45,204 bases of DNA from Acidobacteriota bacterium (GTDB lineage Bacteria > Acidobacteriota > Terriglobia > Bryobacterales > Bryobacteraceae): assembly GCA_025354885.1 (NCBI GenBank), contig JANXLY010000073.1, positions 1 to 45,204 of the forward strand. The letters run 5' to 3'. Below, piece after piece: positions 17,654-26,737 of the stretch; position 1 is the first letter of the stretch; each line of letters starts with the position of its first letter. The notes beneath the pieces were generated by a model. The model was not told the DNA's origin and did not search any database. It saw only the letters and a program-made list of their open reading frames with translations. The translations under genes were made by a program, and so were the position numbers.

Positions 17654-19507
17654 CTACCGGAGAACTGTTATACCAAGACTGCTTGGCATTTCCACACTTC
17701 GCCAGACCCGATGGACGGACTTCTGAAAGTCCGTCTCGCGGGCTTCATTGATGTTGGGAACAAATTTCTGTGGATTGCGGTCGACGAGTGGAAACCAGGT
17801 GCTCTGCACCTGCACCATGATGCGATGGCCTCTGCGAAAACTATGATTTATATCGGGAAGCTTCCATTCGACCTTCTCGGCCTTGCCTGCCACAAAGGGC
17901 TTGGGCGTCGAGTAGCCTTCCCGGAAGCGGGCGCGGAAAACATCGCCTCGAACCATCATCTGGTAGCCACCCATAACGACACCGGTCGGGTTTGGACTAG
18001 GCTCTGGAAAGTCGTTGGGGAAGACATCGATCAGCTTCACGATCACATCCGCGTCTGTCCCCGTTGTTGAGAAAAAGACACTCGGGGTAATGGGTCCGGC
18101 AAGAACAACATCTTCAGCCAATTCATCCGTAACGAAAACCAGCACATCCGGACGGGTGGATGCGTGCCGCTGATCCATCACCATGTATTCACGTGTCATC
18201 CGATTCGAAACTTGAGGAATGTAGGGAACGGGTCGCGCGGGATCACTCGGAAATTCATCAAAGGCCATTAGCCCTGTTTCTGTCTGGGGCGAAAAGCTCA
18301 ACTTTCCATTAGCGTGGAAATACAGTTTTTTTGCCTGACTCTCTGGGGGAGGCCAGGCATCATAGCGCCGCCAGACGTTTGAGCCAGACTCGAACATCAG
18401 CGCCTTGGGAAGCTTCGGATCCGGCCCATCTTTGAGAATGTGTTTGAAGTAAGGCAGCTCCACTTTTTCGCGATACCACTCGCTGGTTTTTGCATTAAAG
18501 CTAATGTCGCCAAGAGATGCACCGACGTCACGAGACCAGCCTCCATGAAACCACGGACCCATCACGATGCGATTGCCCTTGGCAAACCCCTGCTGCTCCA
18601 CATTCTTGTAAACCTGAAGGGCGCCATAAAGATTTTCGGCATCGTAGAAGCCGCCGATCGTCAAGACTAACGGCTGGATATTCTTCAAGTGAGGGCGCAA
18701 GTTGCGGGACTGCCAGAACTCGTCGTAGTTGGGGTGCTTCATCATGTCAGTCCAGAATTGGACATTGTTTTTCATGTAGCGCTCATTGGCGTTATACATC
18801 GGCCCGAGGTCGAGGAAGAATTTATAGCCGTCGGGAGTCTTGTGTTCGAAAGCCTTTCGATCAGTGAAAGCTGGCTCTGGGCGAGGCTGGCCAAACGCAT
18901 AGAGGAAGTTGAATGCATGAGGAAGAAATAGTGCGCCATTGTGATGGAAATCGTCACCTGTGAACCAGTCTGTGATCGGCGCTTGAGGGCTGGCGAGTTT
19001 GAGTGCAGGGTGTGCGTCGATCATACCCGCAGCTGTATAGAAGCCAGGATAAGAAATCCCCCAGGTTGCAACGCGACCATTGTTGGAGGGCAGGTTCTTC
19101 ACGAGCCAGTCGATTGTGTCATAGGTATCCGAAGATTCATCAACGTCGCCAGGCCCATTCTTGACGGGACGGTGGGGTGTCATGTTGATGAAGTCACCCT
19201 CGCTCATATTCTTTCCGCGAACATCCTGGTAAACGACGATATAGCCATCCTTGGCGAAAAGCGGTGAGGGGCCGATATCAGTTTTGTACTGATCCACGCC
19301 GTAAGGCGAGACGCTGTAAGGCGTGCGATTCAGCAGGATAGGGTAACTTTGCGAAGCGTCTTTCGGAATATAGACACTGGTGAACAGCTTCTTGCCGTCA
19401 CGCATTGCAATCCGGTATTCGTACTTGGTGTAGTGCGCCTTGACATAGTCGAGGCCTTGGGCGCACAAAATAGAGGCGCAGATGAATCCCAACAGGAACA
19501 GTCGCAT
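17654..19507 (-). CDS. Secreted CocE/NonD-type (X-Pro dipeptidyl-peptidase family) hydrolase
   Basis: 617 residues from ATG 19507; ATG 19528 is an equally weak alternative, and the longer frame beyond it is not believable as coding. The signal peptide is MRLFLLGFICASILCA before QG. It has an alpha/beta-hydrolase core with nucleophile Ser152 in WGISYPGF, an acid in TIGGFYDAEN and a likely catalytic His in MGPWFHGGWSRD. A C-terminal jelly-roll domain typical of the family follows (from about residue 390). Relatives include cocaine esterase and alpha-amino-acid ester hydrolases; the natural substrate is unknown, and an acyl or amino-acid ester/amide is likely. It is divergent from the next gene with 53 nt between starts. 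Confidence 0.92.
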   Translation of the reverse strand: MRLFLLGFICASILCAQGLDYVKAHYTKYEYRIAMRDGKKLFTSVYIPKDASQSYPILLNRTPYSVSPYGVDQYKTDIGPSPLFAKDGYIVVYQDVRGKNMSEGDFINMTPHRPVKNGPGDVDESSDTYDTIDWLVKNLPSNNGRVATWGISYPGFYTAAGMIDAHPALKLASPQAPITDWFTGDDFHHNGALFLPHAFNFLYAFGQPRPEPAFTDRKAFEHKTPDGYKFFLDLGPMYNANERYMKNNVQFWTDMMKHPNYDEFWQSRNLRPHLKNIQPLVLTIGGFYDAENLYGALQVYKNVEQQGFAKGNRIVMGPWFHGGWSRDVGASLGDISFNAKTSEWYREKVELPYFKHILKDGPDPKLPKALMFESGSNVWRRYDAWPPPESQAKKLYFHANGKLSFSPQTETGLMAFDEFPSDPARPVPYIPQVSNRMTREYMVMDQRHASTRPDVLVFVTDELAEDVVLAGPITPSVFFSTTGTDADVIVKLIDVFPNDFPEPSPNPTGVVMGGYQMMVRGDVFRARFREGYSTPKPFVAGKAEKVEWKLPDINHSFRRGHRIMVQVQSTWFPLVDRNPQKFVPNINEARETDFQKSVHRVWRSVEMPSSLGITVLR

Positions 19508-19560
19508 TGTTCTGATTGTAAATCGCATTGAAGCATAGCTCGAAATGAGATCATAGGGGA

Positions 19561-20436
19561 ATGCTCGAATTGAGAGCGATGCTCTTCCTGGTTCCGATGG
19601 CAATACTTGCGCAGGATGCCCAAATCGACCGCGCAAGACTTGCCAGCCAGGCTCAGTCTTTCGCGGAGCAGCTCCCCAATCTGATATGCACAGAGATCCT
19701 GAAACAGAAGTCAATTTCCTATTCGACGCGGATGCGGATTCGCTTGGGAGAAGCGGCATTGCGCCCCGTTGCGCCGAAAATCAAAACCCGAGAAATTCGG
19801 TCGGATCTGGGCTACTCGCTGCGAGGCAAGGAGAGCCCGGTCTGGTTTGAACTTCGCAAGGTGATCGAAGTGGATGGCAAAGTTGTCACAGCAGCGAAAA
19901 AGGCTCGCGAGCGTCTCCGGATGGGCTTGCAAAGCGAGGATGACAACACCCGACTCAAGATGCTTGAGGAATTCAACCGCTACGGCTTAGACGGCATCGC
20001 AACGGACTATGGACTTTCCCTGCTGCTCTTTCGTTTCGGCGAGATCGACAAGATGAACTTTGAGGCAAAAGCTGTGGAATTTCTGGGCGCGGACCAAGTT
20101 TCTGTATTTTCCTTTTCTCGCACCGACAAGGGGGCAGCCGTGACGGTTTTTGATGGCACTCAGGTGACCCGTCAGCCGTTGAACGGAATCATTTGGCTGA
20201 GACAGAGTGATATGAAGCCGCTTCGGATTAAAGTCATCTCAGTCACGATTGAGGGTCATACTCAGCTTCTTGATGAAGGCACGATCGAATATGCCGCTTC
20301 GAAATTTGGGTCCGTTTTGCCTGCCAGCGTCAGCTATTCCCGCAAAGTGAACGGCACCTTGATTCTGGAGACTCAATACACATACAAGGATTTTCTAAAG
20401 TTTGGTGCCGACGCCGAACTCAAGTTCACACCATGA
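19561..20436 (+). CDS. Unrecognised secreted protein
   Basis: 291 residues. A signal peptide is predicted, ending MAILA before QDAQ. ATG 19561 has AGGGGA touching it; ATG 19579 has GAGAG at a better distance and would give a shorter leader. The mature part starts with a helix and LPNLICTEIL (a single conserved-looking Cys), followed by a beta-rich domain with regular hydrophobic strands to the end (...TLILETQYTYKDFLKF). This layout is common among uncharacterised acidobacterial secreted proteins. No enzyme motif is seen. Its stop overlaps the next ATG by 4 nt, so it is coupled to the esterase. Confidence 0.75.
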   Translation: MLELRAMLFLVPMAILAQDAQIDRARLASQAQSFAEQLPNLICTEILKQKSISYSTRMRIRLGEAALRPVAPKIKTREIRSDLGYSLRGKESPVWFELRKVIEVDGKVVTAAKKARERLRMGLQSEDDNTRLKMLEEFNRYGLDGIATDYGLSLLLFRFGEIDKMNFEAKAVEFLGADQVSVFSFSRTDKGAAVTVFDGTQVTRQPLNGIIWLRQSDMKPLRIKVISVTIEGHTQLLDEGTIEYAASKFGSVLPASVSYSRKVNGTLILETQYTYKDFLKFGADAELKFTP

Positions 20437-21056
20437 AATTCGTTTACCTGCATGGATTCGCCTCTTCACCGGCATCGGGCAAGGCACAGTTCTTCGCCGG
20501 GAAATTGCGTGAGGAAGGACTTGAAGTCGCGGTTCCTTATCTGGAGAATGAGGGCTTTCGAAACCTGACCGTAAGCGGGCAACTGAAAGTGATCGAAGGC
20601 GCTGCGCAAGGCCAGTCGGTACGGCTGATCGGATCGAGCATGGGTGGATATCTTGCCTCACTTTATGCGGCGCTCCATCCTGAAACAGAGAAGCTTCTCT
20701 TGCTGGCACCCGCATTCGGATTTGCAGATCGCTGGAAGTTGAGGCTTGGTGAAGAAACGATGCAATTGTGGGCCAGGCAGGGATTTATCGAGATGATGCA
20801 CTACGCCAGCGGCAAACTCGAGCCCGTAGGTTTTGGGTTAATTGAAGACGGCTTGCGCTATCCAGCCGAGCCGAACTTTCTTCAGCCCGCACTGATTTTT
20901 CACGGGATTCAGGATGATGTTGTGCCAGTCGATTTCAGTCGAAAATTTGTGTCGAATCGGACAAATGTGCAACTCACTGAATTGAACTCAGGACACGAAT
21001 TGACCGACGTAATGGAAGTGATCTGGCAAGCGTCACGAGACTTTCTGATCCGTTAA
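20433..21056 (+). CDS. YqiA/UPF0227-like alpha/beta-hydrolase
   Basis: 207 residues, compact and cytoplasmic. The oxyanion-side motif is YLHGFASSP. The nucleophile elbow is GSSMGG (Ser69), the acid lies in FHGIQDDVVP and the His in NSGHELTD. These are the features of the YqiA group of small esterases; the substrate is unknown. Its ATG overlaps the stop of the secreted protein before it (ATGA). Its stop overlaps that of the convergent membrane protein by 4 nt. Confidence 0.88.
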   Translation: MKFVYLHGFASSPASGKAQFFAGKLREEGLEVAVPYLENEGFRNLTVSGQLKVIEGAAQGQSVRLIGSSMGGYLASLYAALHPETEKLLLLAPAFGFADRWKLRLGEETMQLWARQGFIEMMHYASGKLEPVGFGLIEDGLRYPAEPNFLQPALIFHGIQDDVVPVDFSRKFVSNRTNVQLTELNSGHELTDVMEVIWQASRDFLIR

Positions 21057-22168
21057 TCCACTGGTAGCATCACCCAAAGCTCTGGCCTGCCTGTATTGCA
21101 GTGGGCGGCGCGATTCAGGAAACCAAGGCAGGGCCAGGAGAGGTAGAGCGCATATCTGGCTACATTCCAGGCACCCTTACCATTCCATGCATGGCGAAAT
21201 CGTTGCAGGCGCGACTGCACACTGGGAATTGGATGAAAAATCGCTTCCACGCTGAGTGGTCGGTTTGGCTCATCATCCTGCAATTGATCAAGTTCACTCA
21301 ACATCAGGGCAAATTCTTCCTCTGGCAGTCCGCTTGATCGAGCAACCTGGTCCATTTCAAAGACCGCTTTGCGGCTCAAGGTGGGGAGTAGCAAGAGTCC
21401 GAGGAAGCACCAGAGAGTGAATCCAAGCGAAGTACGGAAAAGCTCGGCAACCGAGGCTACCCCTGCGCCTGGCAAGATTGAGCTGAGGTAGAATCCACAC
21501 AAATTCCAGGCCATTGCGAGACCGAGCCCTCGAAACCTGCAACCCGCGTTGATGATAGAGGATCGCCGCTCCATTTGTAAGCCCATCACCGACTTGGGAA
21601 GGATCTTCTGCCAGAGCGCTGGAAAGATGATACGCTCTCGACCGGGCAGCCCGGCAAAGCCGCCCGAGAAGCCATTGTCCATCCCCGAAATCATTAGAAC
21701 CCTGCGGCCTTCAATCCATTCCGAACTGCTCACGCTGAGCCCGCCTATCAGACGGGCAAGCCAGTCCTGGCCTTCGATCATTGCCAACATTACTGCCGCC
21801 AGCAGTACGATCACAGTTGGTCGCCCTCCGTATCGGCCAGCCTGCAATATGATCAGTCCGGAACAAATGAGAAAAGCGCCTTGCAGCAGGAAGCCGCGAA
21901 TGTATTGCGACGCGAAGAACGAAAACATCAGACATTGTCGAGAATAGTGGCAAGGTAGCCAATAGCCGCCAATATAATCCAGTGGGAAATGCAAAGAAGA
22001 GTAGAGAGCTATGATCCAAATTAGCCCGATCGCATCGAAGTAGAGAGTCGGCGCGAATCCGGCAAAGACACGCTGGGGCCAATTGAGCAGCAATGAAACA
22101 GACGCCAGAACGACAATCAAACCGACTGCACCAATGCCCAAGCATAAGCGGGCCCTTGCGTAGGTCAT
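21053..22168 (-). CDS. Unrecognised multi-pass membrane protein
   Basis: 371 residues with about six hydrophobic segments, at roughly residues 9-29, 41-58, 80-108, 117-132, 219-240 and 248-267. A central cytoplasmic or periplasmic loop holds GMDNGFSGGFAGLPGRERII, a conserved-looking Arg pair in MERRSSIINAG and CRFRG. The C-terminal 80 residues are polar, with acidic LDQLQDDEPNRPL. It has the general layout of an M48-like membrane protein but no HExxH, so I do not assign a peptidase function. It diverges from the next gene with 29 nt between starts. Confidence 0.7.
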   Translation of the reverse strand: MTYARARLCLGIGAVGLIVVLASVSLLLNWPQRVFAGFAPTLYFDAIGLIWIIALYSSLHFPLDYIGGYWLPCHYSRQCLMFSFFASQYIRGFLLQGAFLICSGLIILQAGRYGGRPTVIVLLAAVMLAMIEGQDWLARLIGGLSVSSSEWIEGRRVLMISGMDNGFSGGFAGLPGRERIIFPALWQKILPKSVMGLQMERRSSIINAGCRFRGLGLAMAWNLCGFYLSSILPGAGVASVAELFRTSLGFTLWCFLGLLLLPTLSRKAVFEMDQVARSSGLPEEEFALMLSELDQLQDDEPNRPLSVEAIFHPIPSVQSRLQRFRHAWNGKGAWNVARYALYLSWPCLGFLNRAAHCNTGRPELWVMLPVD

Positions 22169-22197
22169 GTGTCTATTTTTCTCACAGGTTTTTATAG

Positions 22198-22860
22198 ATG
22201 CCGCAGAGTTTCAAGTGGCTGAATTTATTGAGAATCAGTGCTTTTCTGCTTTTTTGCAAGCTGGGCTTAACACAGGACGATTCTGTTGTTCCCACACTGA
22301 AATCAGAAGAAATCAAATTGGTTGAGCAAACCCCAAATGGGGAAGGCGAGCATCGCTACCTGGTCAGCCTGCCAGAGCAATTCCGGAATCGGCACTTCGT
22401 ATTCCTGGTGGATCGCTCGGCTTGTAAGGCAAATCTTGCGGTGAATGGGAATGTCTTGCCGAGTGAGGATGCTAACGATGTTTTTAGGTTTGACAAATCG
22501 AACCAGATCGTCCTGAAGAATTGCGTAGAGCGGACGCCTCAGCCGCTACAGTTGTTTGCACATCCGAAGGTGTACATTTCTGAAGCCCGCGGCAACTACG
22601 ACATCGGCCGCAGGCTTCTGCAACTGGACGTGACGATCCGCAATACTCTGTTGAATTCGGCTTCGCTTTCCCTTAACCTACCTGGAAGTAGTGAAGATTT
22701 TTTCGTTGGGCCGGAAACTTCTCAAACCCGGAGCATCTCCGTGCATCTAAAGAGCTGGGTAGGCAATTCTTTGATTCTCGTGATGCATAAGTATCCTGAG
22801 GCGATTGAGGCAGAATACCGGCACATGCGAATCGTACCCATATCACGAATTTCCAAGTGA
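22198..22860 (+). CDS. Unrecognised secreted protein
   Basis: 220 residues with a signal peptide ending KLGLT before QDDSV. The rest is beta-rich, with a possible disulfide pair in SACKANL and LKNCVERT. No catalytic motif is recognised. It starts at ATG 22198 with ACAGG about 9 nt upstream. It is not obviously part of an operon: a gap of about 140 nt separates it from the TonB-like gene downstream. That gap shows only the ribosome site of the next gene. Confidence 0.7.
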   Translation: MPQSFKWLNLLRISAFLLFCKLGLTQDDSVVPTLKSEEIKLVEQTPNGEGEHRYLVSLPEQFRNRHFVFLVDRSACKANLAVNGNVLPSEDANDVFRFDKSNQIVLKNCVERTPQPLQLFAHPKVYISEARGNYDIGRRLLQLDVTIRNTLLNSASLSLNLPGSSEDFFVGPETSQTRSISVHLKSWVGNSLILVMHKYPEAIEAEYRHMRIVPISRISK

Positions 22861-23001
22861 TACGAGCTCGCAACGGCATGTTAGGATGAAAGCAAAGTCG
22901 TAATACTTCCAAATTTCATATTCTCGTTTGCAACCATTGTTGAGCGGTATGCGTCGGATAGGTAGCGCAGAGTCGATGGCAGAGAACGAGGAGAAATTCG
23001 G

Positions 23002-24018
23002 GTGAATACATCGACGCTAGAACGGGCAGAAGAAAACGTGATAACCACGGAAGAGCAAAAACCGGTCTCAAGCCCAGAGGACCATCTGGCAAAAACCCTT
23101 TCGGGCCTGGAGGGAGATCATGTCTTCGTTTCCTTGTGGAAGGGAATCAAGGAAACGATCAATCCCACGAAGCTGCCTCCGCTGGAGGTCACTTCACGTC
23201 CAATTGCAGTTAAGGATATTTGGGGGCAAACCGCTGGAAATGAATCGCGCAGCGCCTTGGGCTCTGTCATGATTCATGGCGGTATCGTTGCACTCCTGAT
23301 CTTGCTTTCGACTAGCAAAGAAGTCCAAAAGATGGTGAGAGAAATTACGCCGCTTGCTGCGCCCTTGAGCGATTACATTCCGAAAGCGGCTCCCAAAAAG
23401 CAGGCGATGGGTGGTGGTGGGGGAGGCGGTGCGCGCGATGTGATTCCGCCCAGCAAAGGGAAACTGCCTAAAGTAGCGCCCAAGCAGTTTGTCCCCCCCC
23501 AGTTGCAAAAAATTGAGCAGCCCAAGTTGGTTATGGAGCCTACGATCATTGCGCAAGCGGATACGCTGCCCAAGGTAAATCTCCCAATGCTGGGTGATCC
23601 GCTCTCAGGATTGAGTGCGCCATCGCAGGGCCCTGGATCTGGCGGTTTTGGAAGTGGTAAGGGTGGTGGTGTTGGTTCTGGAAATGGCGCGGGCTTCGGC
23701 CCTGGTTCCGGCAGTGGCACAGGTGGCGGCGCTTTCAGAGTTGGTGGAGGAGTATCTGCGCCTTCGGTTCTCTTTAAGGTCGAACCGGAATATTCGGAAG
23801 AAGCTCGCAAAGCTAAATTTCAGGGAACTGTCGTCCTCGCGATTATCGTAGACCCTTCAGGCAAAGCGCGTGACATTCGCGTAATTCGTCCGCTTGGCCT
23901 CGGTCTCGATGAGAAGGCAATTGAGGCCGTCATGAAGTGGCGATTCAAGCCGGGTCTTAAAGACGGCGCGGCAGTTCCGGTGCAAGCAACGGTAGAAGTT
24001 AACTTCCGCCTTCTGTAG
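23002..24018 (+). CDS. TonB-like energy transducer with long N-terminal cytoplasmic part
   Basis: 338 residues from GTG 23002, preceded by GAGGAG. About 90 polar residues precede one membrane segment (near SVMIHGGIVALLILLS), then a Gly/Pro-rich periplasmic spacer (a GGGGGGG run and many Gly-Ser repeats). The C-terminal TonB domain contains KVEPEYSEEARKAKFQGTVV, AIIVDPSGKARDIRVIRPLG and MKWRFKPGLKDG. TonB proteins pass proton-motive energy from ExbB/ExbD to outer-membrane receptors. The long N-terminal part before the membrane segment is unusual, since most TonB proteins have only a few residues there. It lies apart from the other TonB system. Its stop overlaps the convergent DUF971 gene by 20 nt. 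Confidence 0.88.
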   Translation: MNTSTLERAEENVITTEEQKPVSSPEDHLAKTLSGLEGDHVFVSLWKGIKETINPTKLPPLEVTSRPIAVKDIWGQTAGNESRSALGSVMIHGGIVALLILLSTSKEVQKMVREITPLAAPLSDYIPKAAPKKQAMGGGGGGGARDVIPPSKGKLPKVAPKQFVPPQLQKIEQPKLVMEPTIIAQADTLPKVNLPMLGDPLSGLSAPSQGPGSGGFGSGKGGGVGSGNGAGFGPGSGSGTGGGAFRVGGGVSAPSVLFKVEPEYSEEARKAKFQGTVVLAIIVDPSGKARDIRVIRPLGLGLDEKAIEAVMKWRFKPGLKDGAAVPVQATVEVNFRLL

Positions 24019-24328
24019 TCAATTTCCTCAAGTGCTCAAAGCTGTAAATGCCACTGGAATGACCGTCATTCCAGTTGATCTGTAGAGCATAATTTCCTAC
24101 TGCTTCGCAGCTCAACATCTTCAGGGCAGGCTTGTACATCTGAAATGGATTTGGATTCTGGTAGTTTGTCTTCTCCGGCTCAGTGCCGTGCGCGCCGGTG
24201 CAAACCGCACAGGGGCAGTTGTCACGCAACAAAGCTAATCCAAAACTGGACTTAAGGCCATCCCGCCAGTCGATTTCGATTCCCTTGGATTTTGAAACAG
24301 CGATGTGTTCCGGTTCCTGTAAGCTCAT
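23999..24328 (-). CDS. DUF971 (gamma-butyrobetaine hydroxylase-like N-terminal domain) protein
   Basis: 109 residues forming a single DUF971 domain: IEIDWRDG at the start, LALLRDNCPCAVC with a CxCxxC cluster that may bind a metal, and INWNDGHSSGIYSFEHLRKL at the end. In other bacteria this domain occurs alone or fused to Mrp-type proteins, which hints at iron-sulfur work, but no role is proven. Its ATG overlaps the rsh stop (ATGA), so it is coupled to the stringent-response gene. Its 3' end overlaps the convergent tonB-like gene by 20 nt. Confidence 0.9.
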   Translation of the reverse strand: MSLQEPEHIAVSKSKGIEIDWRDGLKSSFGLALLRDNCPCAVCTGAHGTEPEKTNYQNPNPFQMYKPALKMLSCEAVGNYALQINWNDGHSSGIYSFEHLRKLTTEGGS

Positions 24329-26562
24329 GATTTCCGTTCGATATCCCTAACTCCCGGGATGCGCCGCAACGCACTCAGGATCTTTTCAAGTTGTCGTTTG
24401 TCTCGGACTTCAATTTTCATGTCAACAACGGCACCATCACCGCCTCGCTCCTCATCACCGCGTGCTTCAAGGCTTCTGATATTGGAGTTTTCACTGAAAA
24501 GTACTTGCGTAAATTGCGCGAGCATGCCGGGACGGTCGTCGGTAGTGATCGAAATCTGCACATCGAAACTCTCGACCCCTGTCTTCGCCCACTCCACGTC
24601 AATCTTGCGCTCGACTTCATACATCAGATTCTGGACATTACTGCAACTGAGACTATGAACGGCAACGCCCTTGCCTCGGGTGATGTAGCCCACGATGGCT
24701 TCCCCGGGGATTGGGTTGCAACAGATCGCGCGATAGATCAGAACATCATTCATGCCCTTGACTCGAAGCGCGAGATTCTTGAGGTTTTTGTCTACTGCTT
24801 CAGGCGCAACAATCGCCGCATGCGCCAGTTCTTCCTTCACTTCTTCTTCGTGTGCGCGCTCCGGCGCAAAGCGCATCAGGATGGGTCGAGCTTCCAGCTT
24901 TCCGTAACCCAGATTCGCGAAGATATCCTCAAGTTTGCTTAAACCGTAGTCTTCGAGCACCTGGGCCAGTATGCCTTCGTCCAGTTTCGAGATGGAAATG
25001 GACAGTCGGCGGGCTTCCTTCTCGAAGTATTTTTCCCCAATCTCGATCGATTTTGATCGCTCAGTCGCGTTGATGATCTGCTTAATCTTGTTGCGTGCTT
25101 TTGACGTTTTGACAAAGCCAAGCCAATCCTTGCTGGGCATATGGCCTGGCTGCGTCAAAACTTCAACCACATCTCCATTCTTCAACGAGTACTTGAGTTG
25201 AACGATTCTGTTGTTGACCTTCGAACCTACACAAGCATTGCCAACGTCGCTGTGGATGTAATAAGCAAAATCGACTGGAGTAGAATCCCGAGGCAGCACC
25301 ACCACTTTGCCCTTCGGTGTAAATACATAGACCTCGTCAGAGTACAAATCCACTTTTAGAGTGGACATGAATTCACCTGGATCTCGCATCTCCTGCTGCC
25401 ACTCAATCAGTTGCCGCATCCAGTTGACGTACTGCTCTTCTGTGCTCTTGCCCTTGCGCCCTTCCTTATACTTCCAGTGCGCAGCTACGCCTTCTTCCGC
25501 CAGACGATGCATCTCTTCGGTACGGATTTGCACCTCAAACGCTTGCCCGCCAGGGCCCATGACACTCGTATGCAGGCTTTGGTAGCCGTTTTGCCTGGGC
25601 ATTGCGATGAAGTCCTTGATGCGGCCTGGAATCGGGGGCCATTCATTGTGGATTACGCCAAGGGCCCCGTAACAATTCTTGAGTGAGTCAGAAATGATGC
25701 GCAAGGCAAGCAGGTCGTAAACCTGTTCGATGGGAATCTTCTGCTTCTTGAGCTTGAGATAAACCGAATAGGGACGTTTCAGGCGGCATTCCACGCGAGC
25801 GGGTATTGATTCCCGCGCGAGCTTTTGCTCTACGCTTTTCTGAATGCCTTCCAGAAACTCGAGGGAAGCTTTGCGCTTGTGCTCAATCTGTGCAAGGATG
25901 TCGGCTTGGCCCTCCGGGTCAATCGCTCCAAAGGCGAGGTCTTCTAGCTCTGCCCTCACTTTACCCATCCCGAGACGATGCGCGATCGGAGCATAGATAT
26001 CGAGGGTTTCCTGACCGATTCTTGTCTGCTTTTCGCGGGAGAGGCTGCCAATTGTACGAAGGTTGTGCAGTCGGTCGCTCAGCTTGACGAGAATGACGCG
26101 AATGTCGCCGACCATGGCGAGCAGCATTTTTCGAACGCTCTCCGCCTGCTGTTCTTCGCGTGAATAGAGTTGAATTTTGCCGAGTTTGGTTACGCCGTCT
26201 ACACAGATTGCAACTTCGTTTCCAAAACGCTTACGAATCTCTTCGATCGTAATACCGGTATCTTCGACGACATCATGCAGCAATGCCGTTTCGACGCAAA
26301 CCAGATCCATGTTCATATCAACAAGAATCTGCGCTACAGCTATCGGATGAAAAATATACGATTCACCACTCCTCCTGGATTGGCCGACGTGCTGGTCCCG
26401 TGCAAACTCGAATGCCGTCCTGAGCTTCGCAACATCTTCTTTTGGACGGTTCAGCGCAAAAGATTGCTCCAACGCCAGAAATCGTTGCTCGACGGCGTTG
26501 AGATCAGATGCATCCGGCACAGGGGATACACGAGTGGCGGTGTTCTTGGGCTTGGATTCCAT
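24325..26562 (-). CDS. rsh: Bifunctional (p)ppGpp synthetase/hydrolase (RelA/SpoT homologue)
   Basis: 745 residues with the full Rel domain order. The HD hydrolase domain comes first (His58, HP at 72 and HDVVEDT at 96-102). The synthetase domain follows, with GRIKDFIAMPRQNGYQSLHT near residues 313-332. Its RxKD signature is that of bifunctional enzymes, not the ExDD of monofunctional RelA. The TGS domain follows (about 395-455), then a helical region, the conserved-cysteine domain (AICCNPIPGEAIVGY) and a C-terminal ACT domain (about 665-745). It makes and degrades the alarmone in the stringent response. No Shine-Dalgarno is seen at ATG 26562. DUF971 follows, with overlapping codons. Confidence 0.97.
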   Translation of the reverse strand: MESKPKNTATRVSPVPDASDLNAVEQRFLALEQSFALNRPKEDVAKLRTAFEFARDQHVGQSRRSGESYIFHPIAVAQILVDMNMDLVCVETALLHDVVEDTGITIEEIRKRFGNEVAICVDGVTKLGKIQLYSREEQQAESVRKMLLAMVGDIRVILVKLSDRLHNLRTIGSLSREKQTRIGQETLDIYAPIAHRLGMGKVRAELEDLAFGAIDPEGQADILAQIEHKRKASLEFLEGIQKSVEQKLARESIPARVECRLKRPYSVYLKLKKQKIPIEQVYDLLALRIISDSLKNCYGALGVIHNEWPPIPGRIKDFIAMPRQNGYQSLHTSVMGPGGQAFEVQIRTEEMHRLAEEGVAAHWKYKEGRKGKSTEEQYVNWMRQLIEWQQEMRDPGEFMSTLKVDLYSDEVYVFTPKGKVVVLPRDSTPVDFAYYIHSDVGNACVGSKVNNRIVQLKYSLKNGDVVEVLTQPGHMPSKDWLGFVKTSKARNKIKQIINATERSKSIEIGEKYFEKEARRLSISISKLDEGILAQVLEDYGLSKLEDIFANLGYGKLEARPILMRFAPERAHEEEVKEELAHAAIVAPEAVDKNLKNLALRVKGMNDVLIYRAICCNPIPGEAIVGYITRGKGVAVHSLSCSNVQNLMYEVERKIDVEWAKTGVESFDVQISITTDDRPGMLAQFTQVLFSENSNIRSLEARGDEERGGDGAVVDMKIEVRDKRQLEKILSALRRIPGVRDIERKS

Positions 26563-26679
26563 TTGAATTAGAAGCAGAGGAAAGAGCGGCGTGATTGCGA
26601 AAACAGCCTTACATCGATTATTCCGTCATTCGAGCCGCCTGGTCAATTGCCCAACACGTGGTGAATATTTTGCGGCGAC

Positions 26680-26711
26680 AAAAAACAAAGGCGGACCATC
26701 GCTGGTCCGCC
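26680..26711 (-). terminator. Intrinsic terminator after the tonB/exb/TPR string
   Basis: On the minus strand a perfect 9-bp stem (GGCGGACCA/TGGTCCGCC, 4-nt loop, 26690-26711) is followed by TTTGTTTTTT. It is placed 27 nt after the TPR lipoprotein stop and is the only strong rho-independent terminator I find in the window. Confidence 0.92.
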
Positions 26712-26737
26712 GAATTTCTACATACTTATTGGGCTGG

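Noticed and set aside
21053..22168. The possibility that the membrane protein is an M48 peptidase
   Set aside because: The layout is similar but there is no HExxH zinc motif in the expected region, so no enzyme function is claimed.
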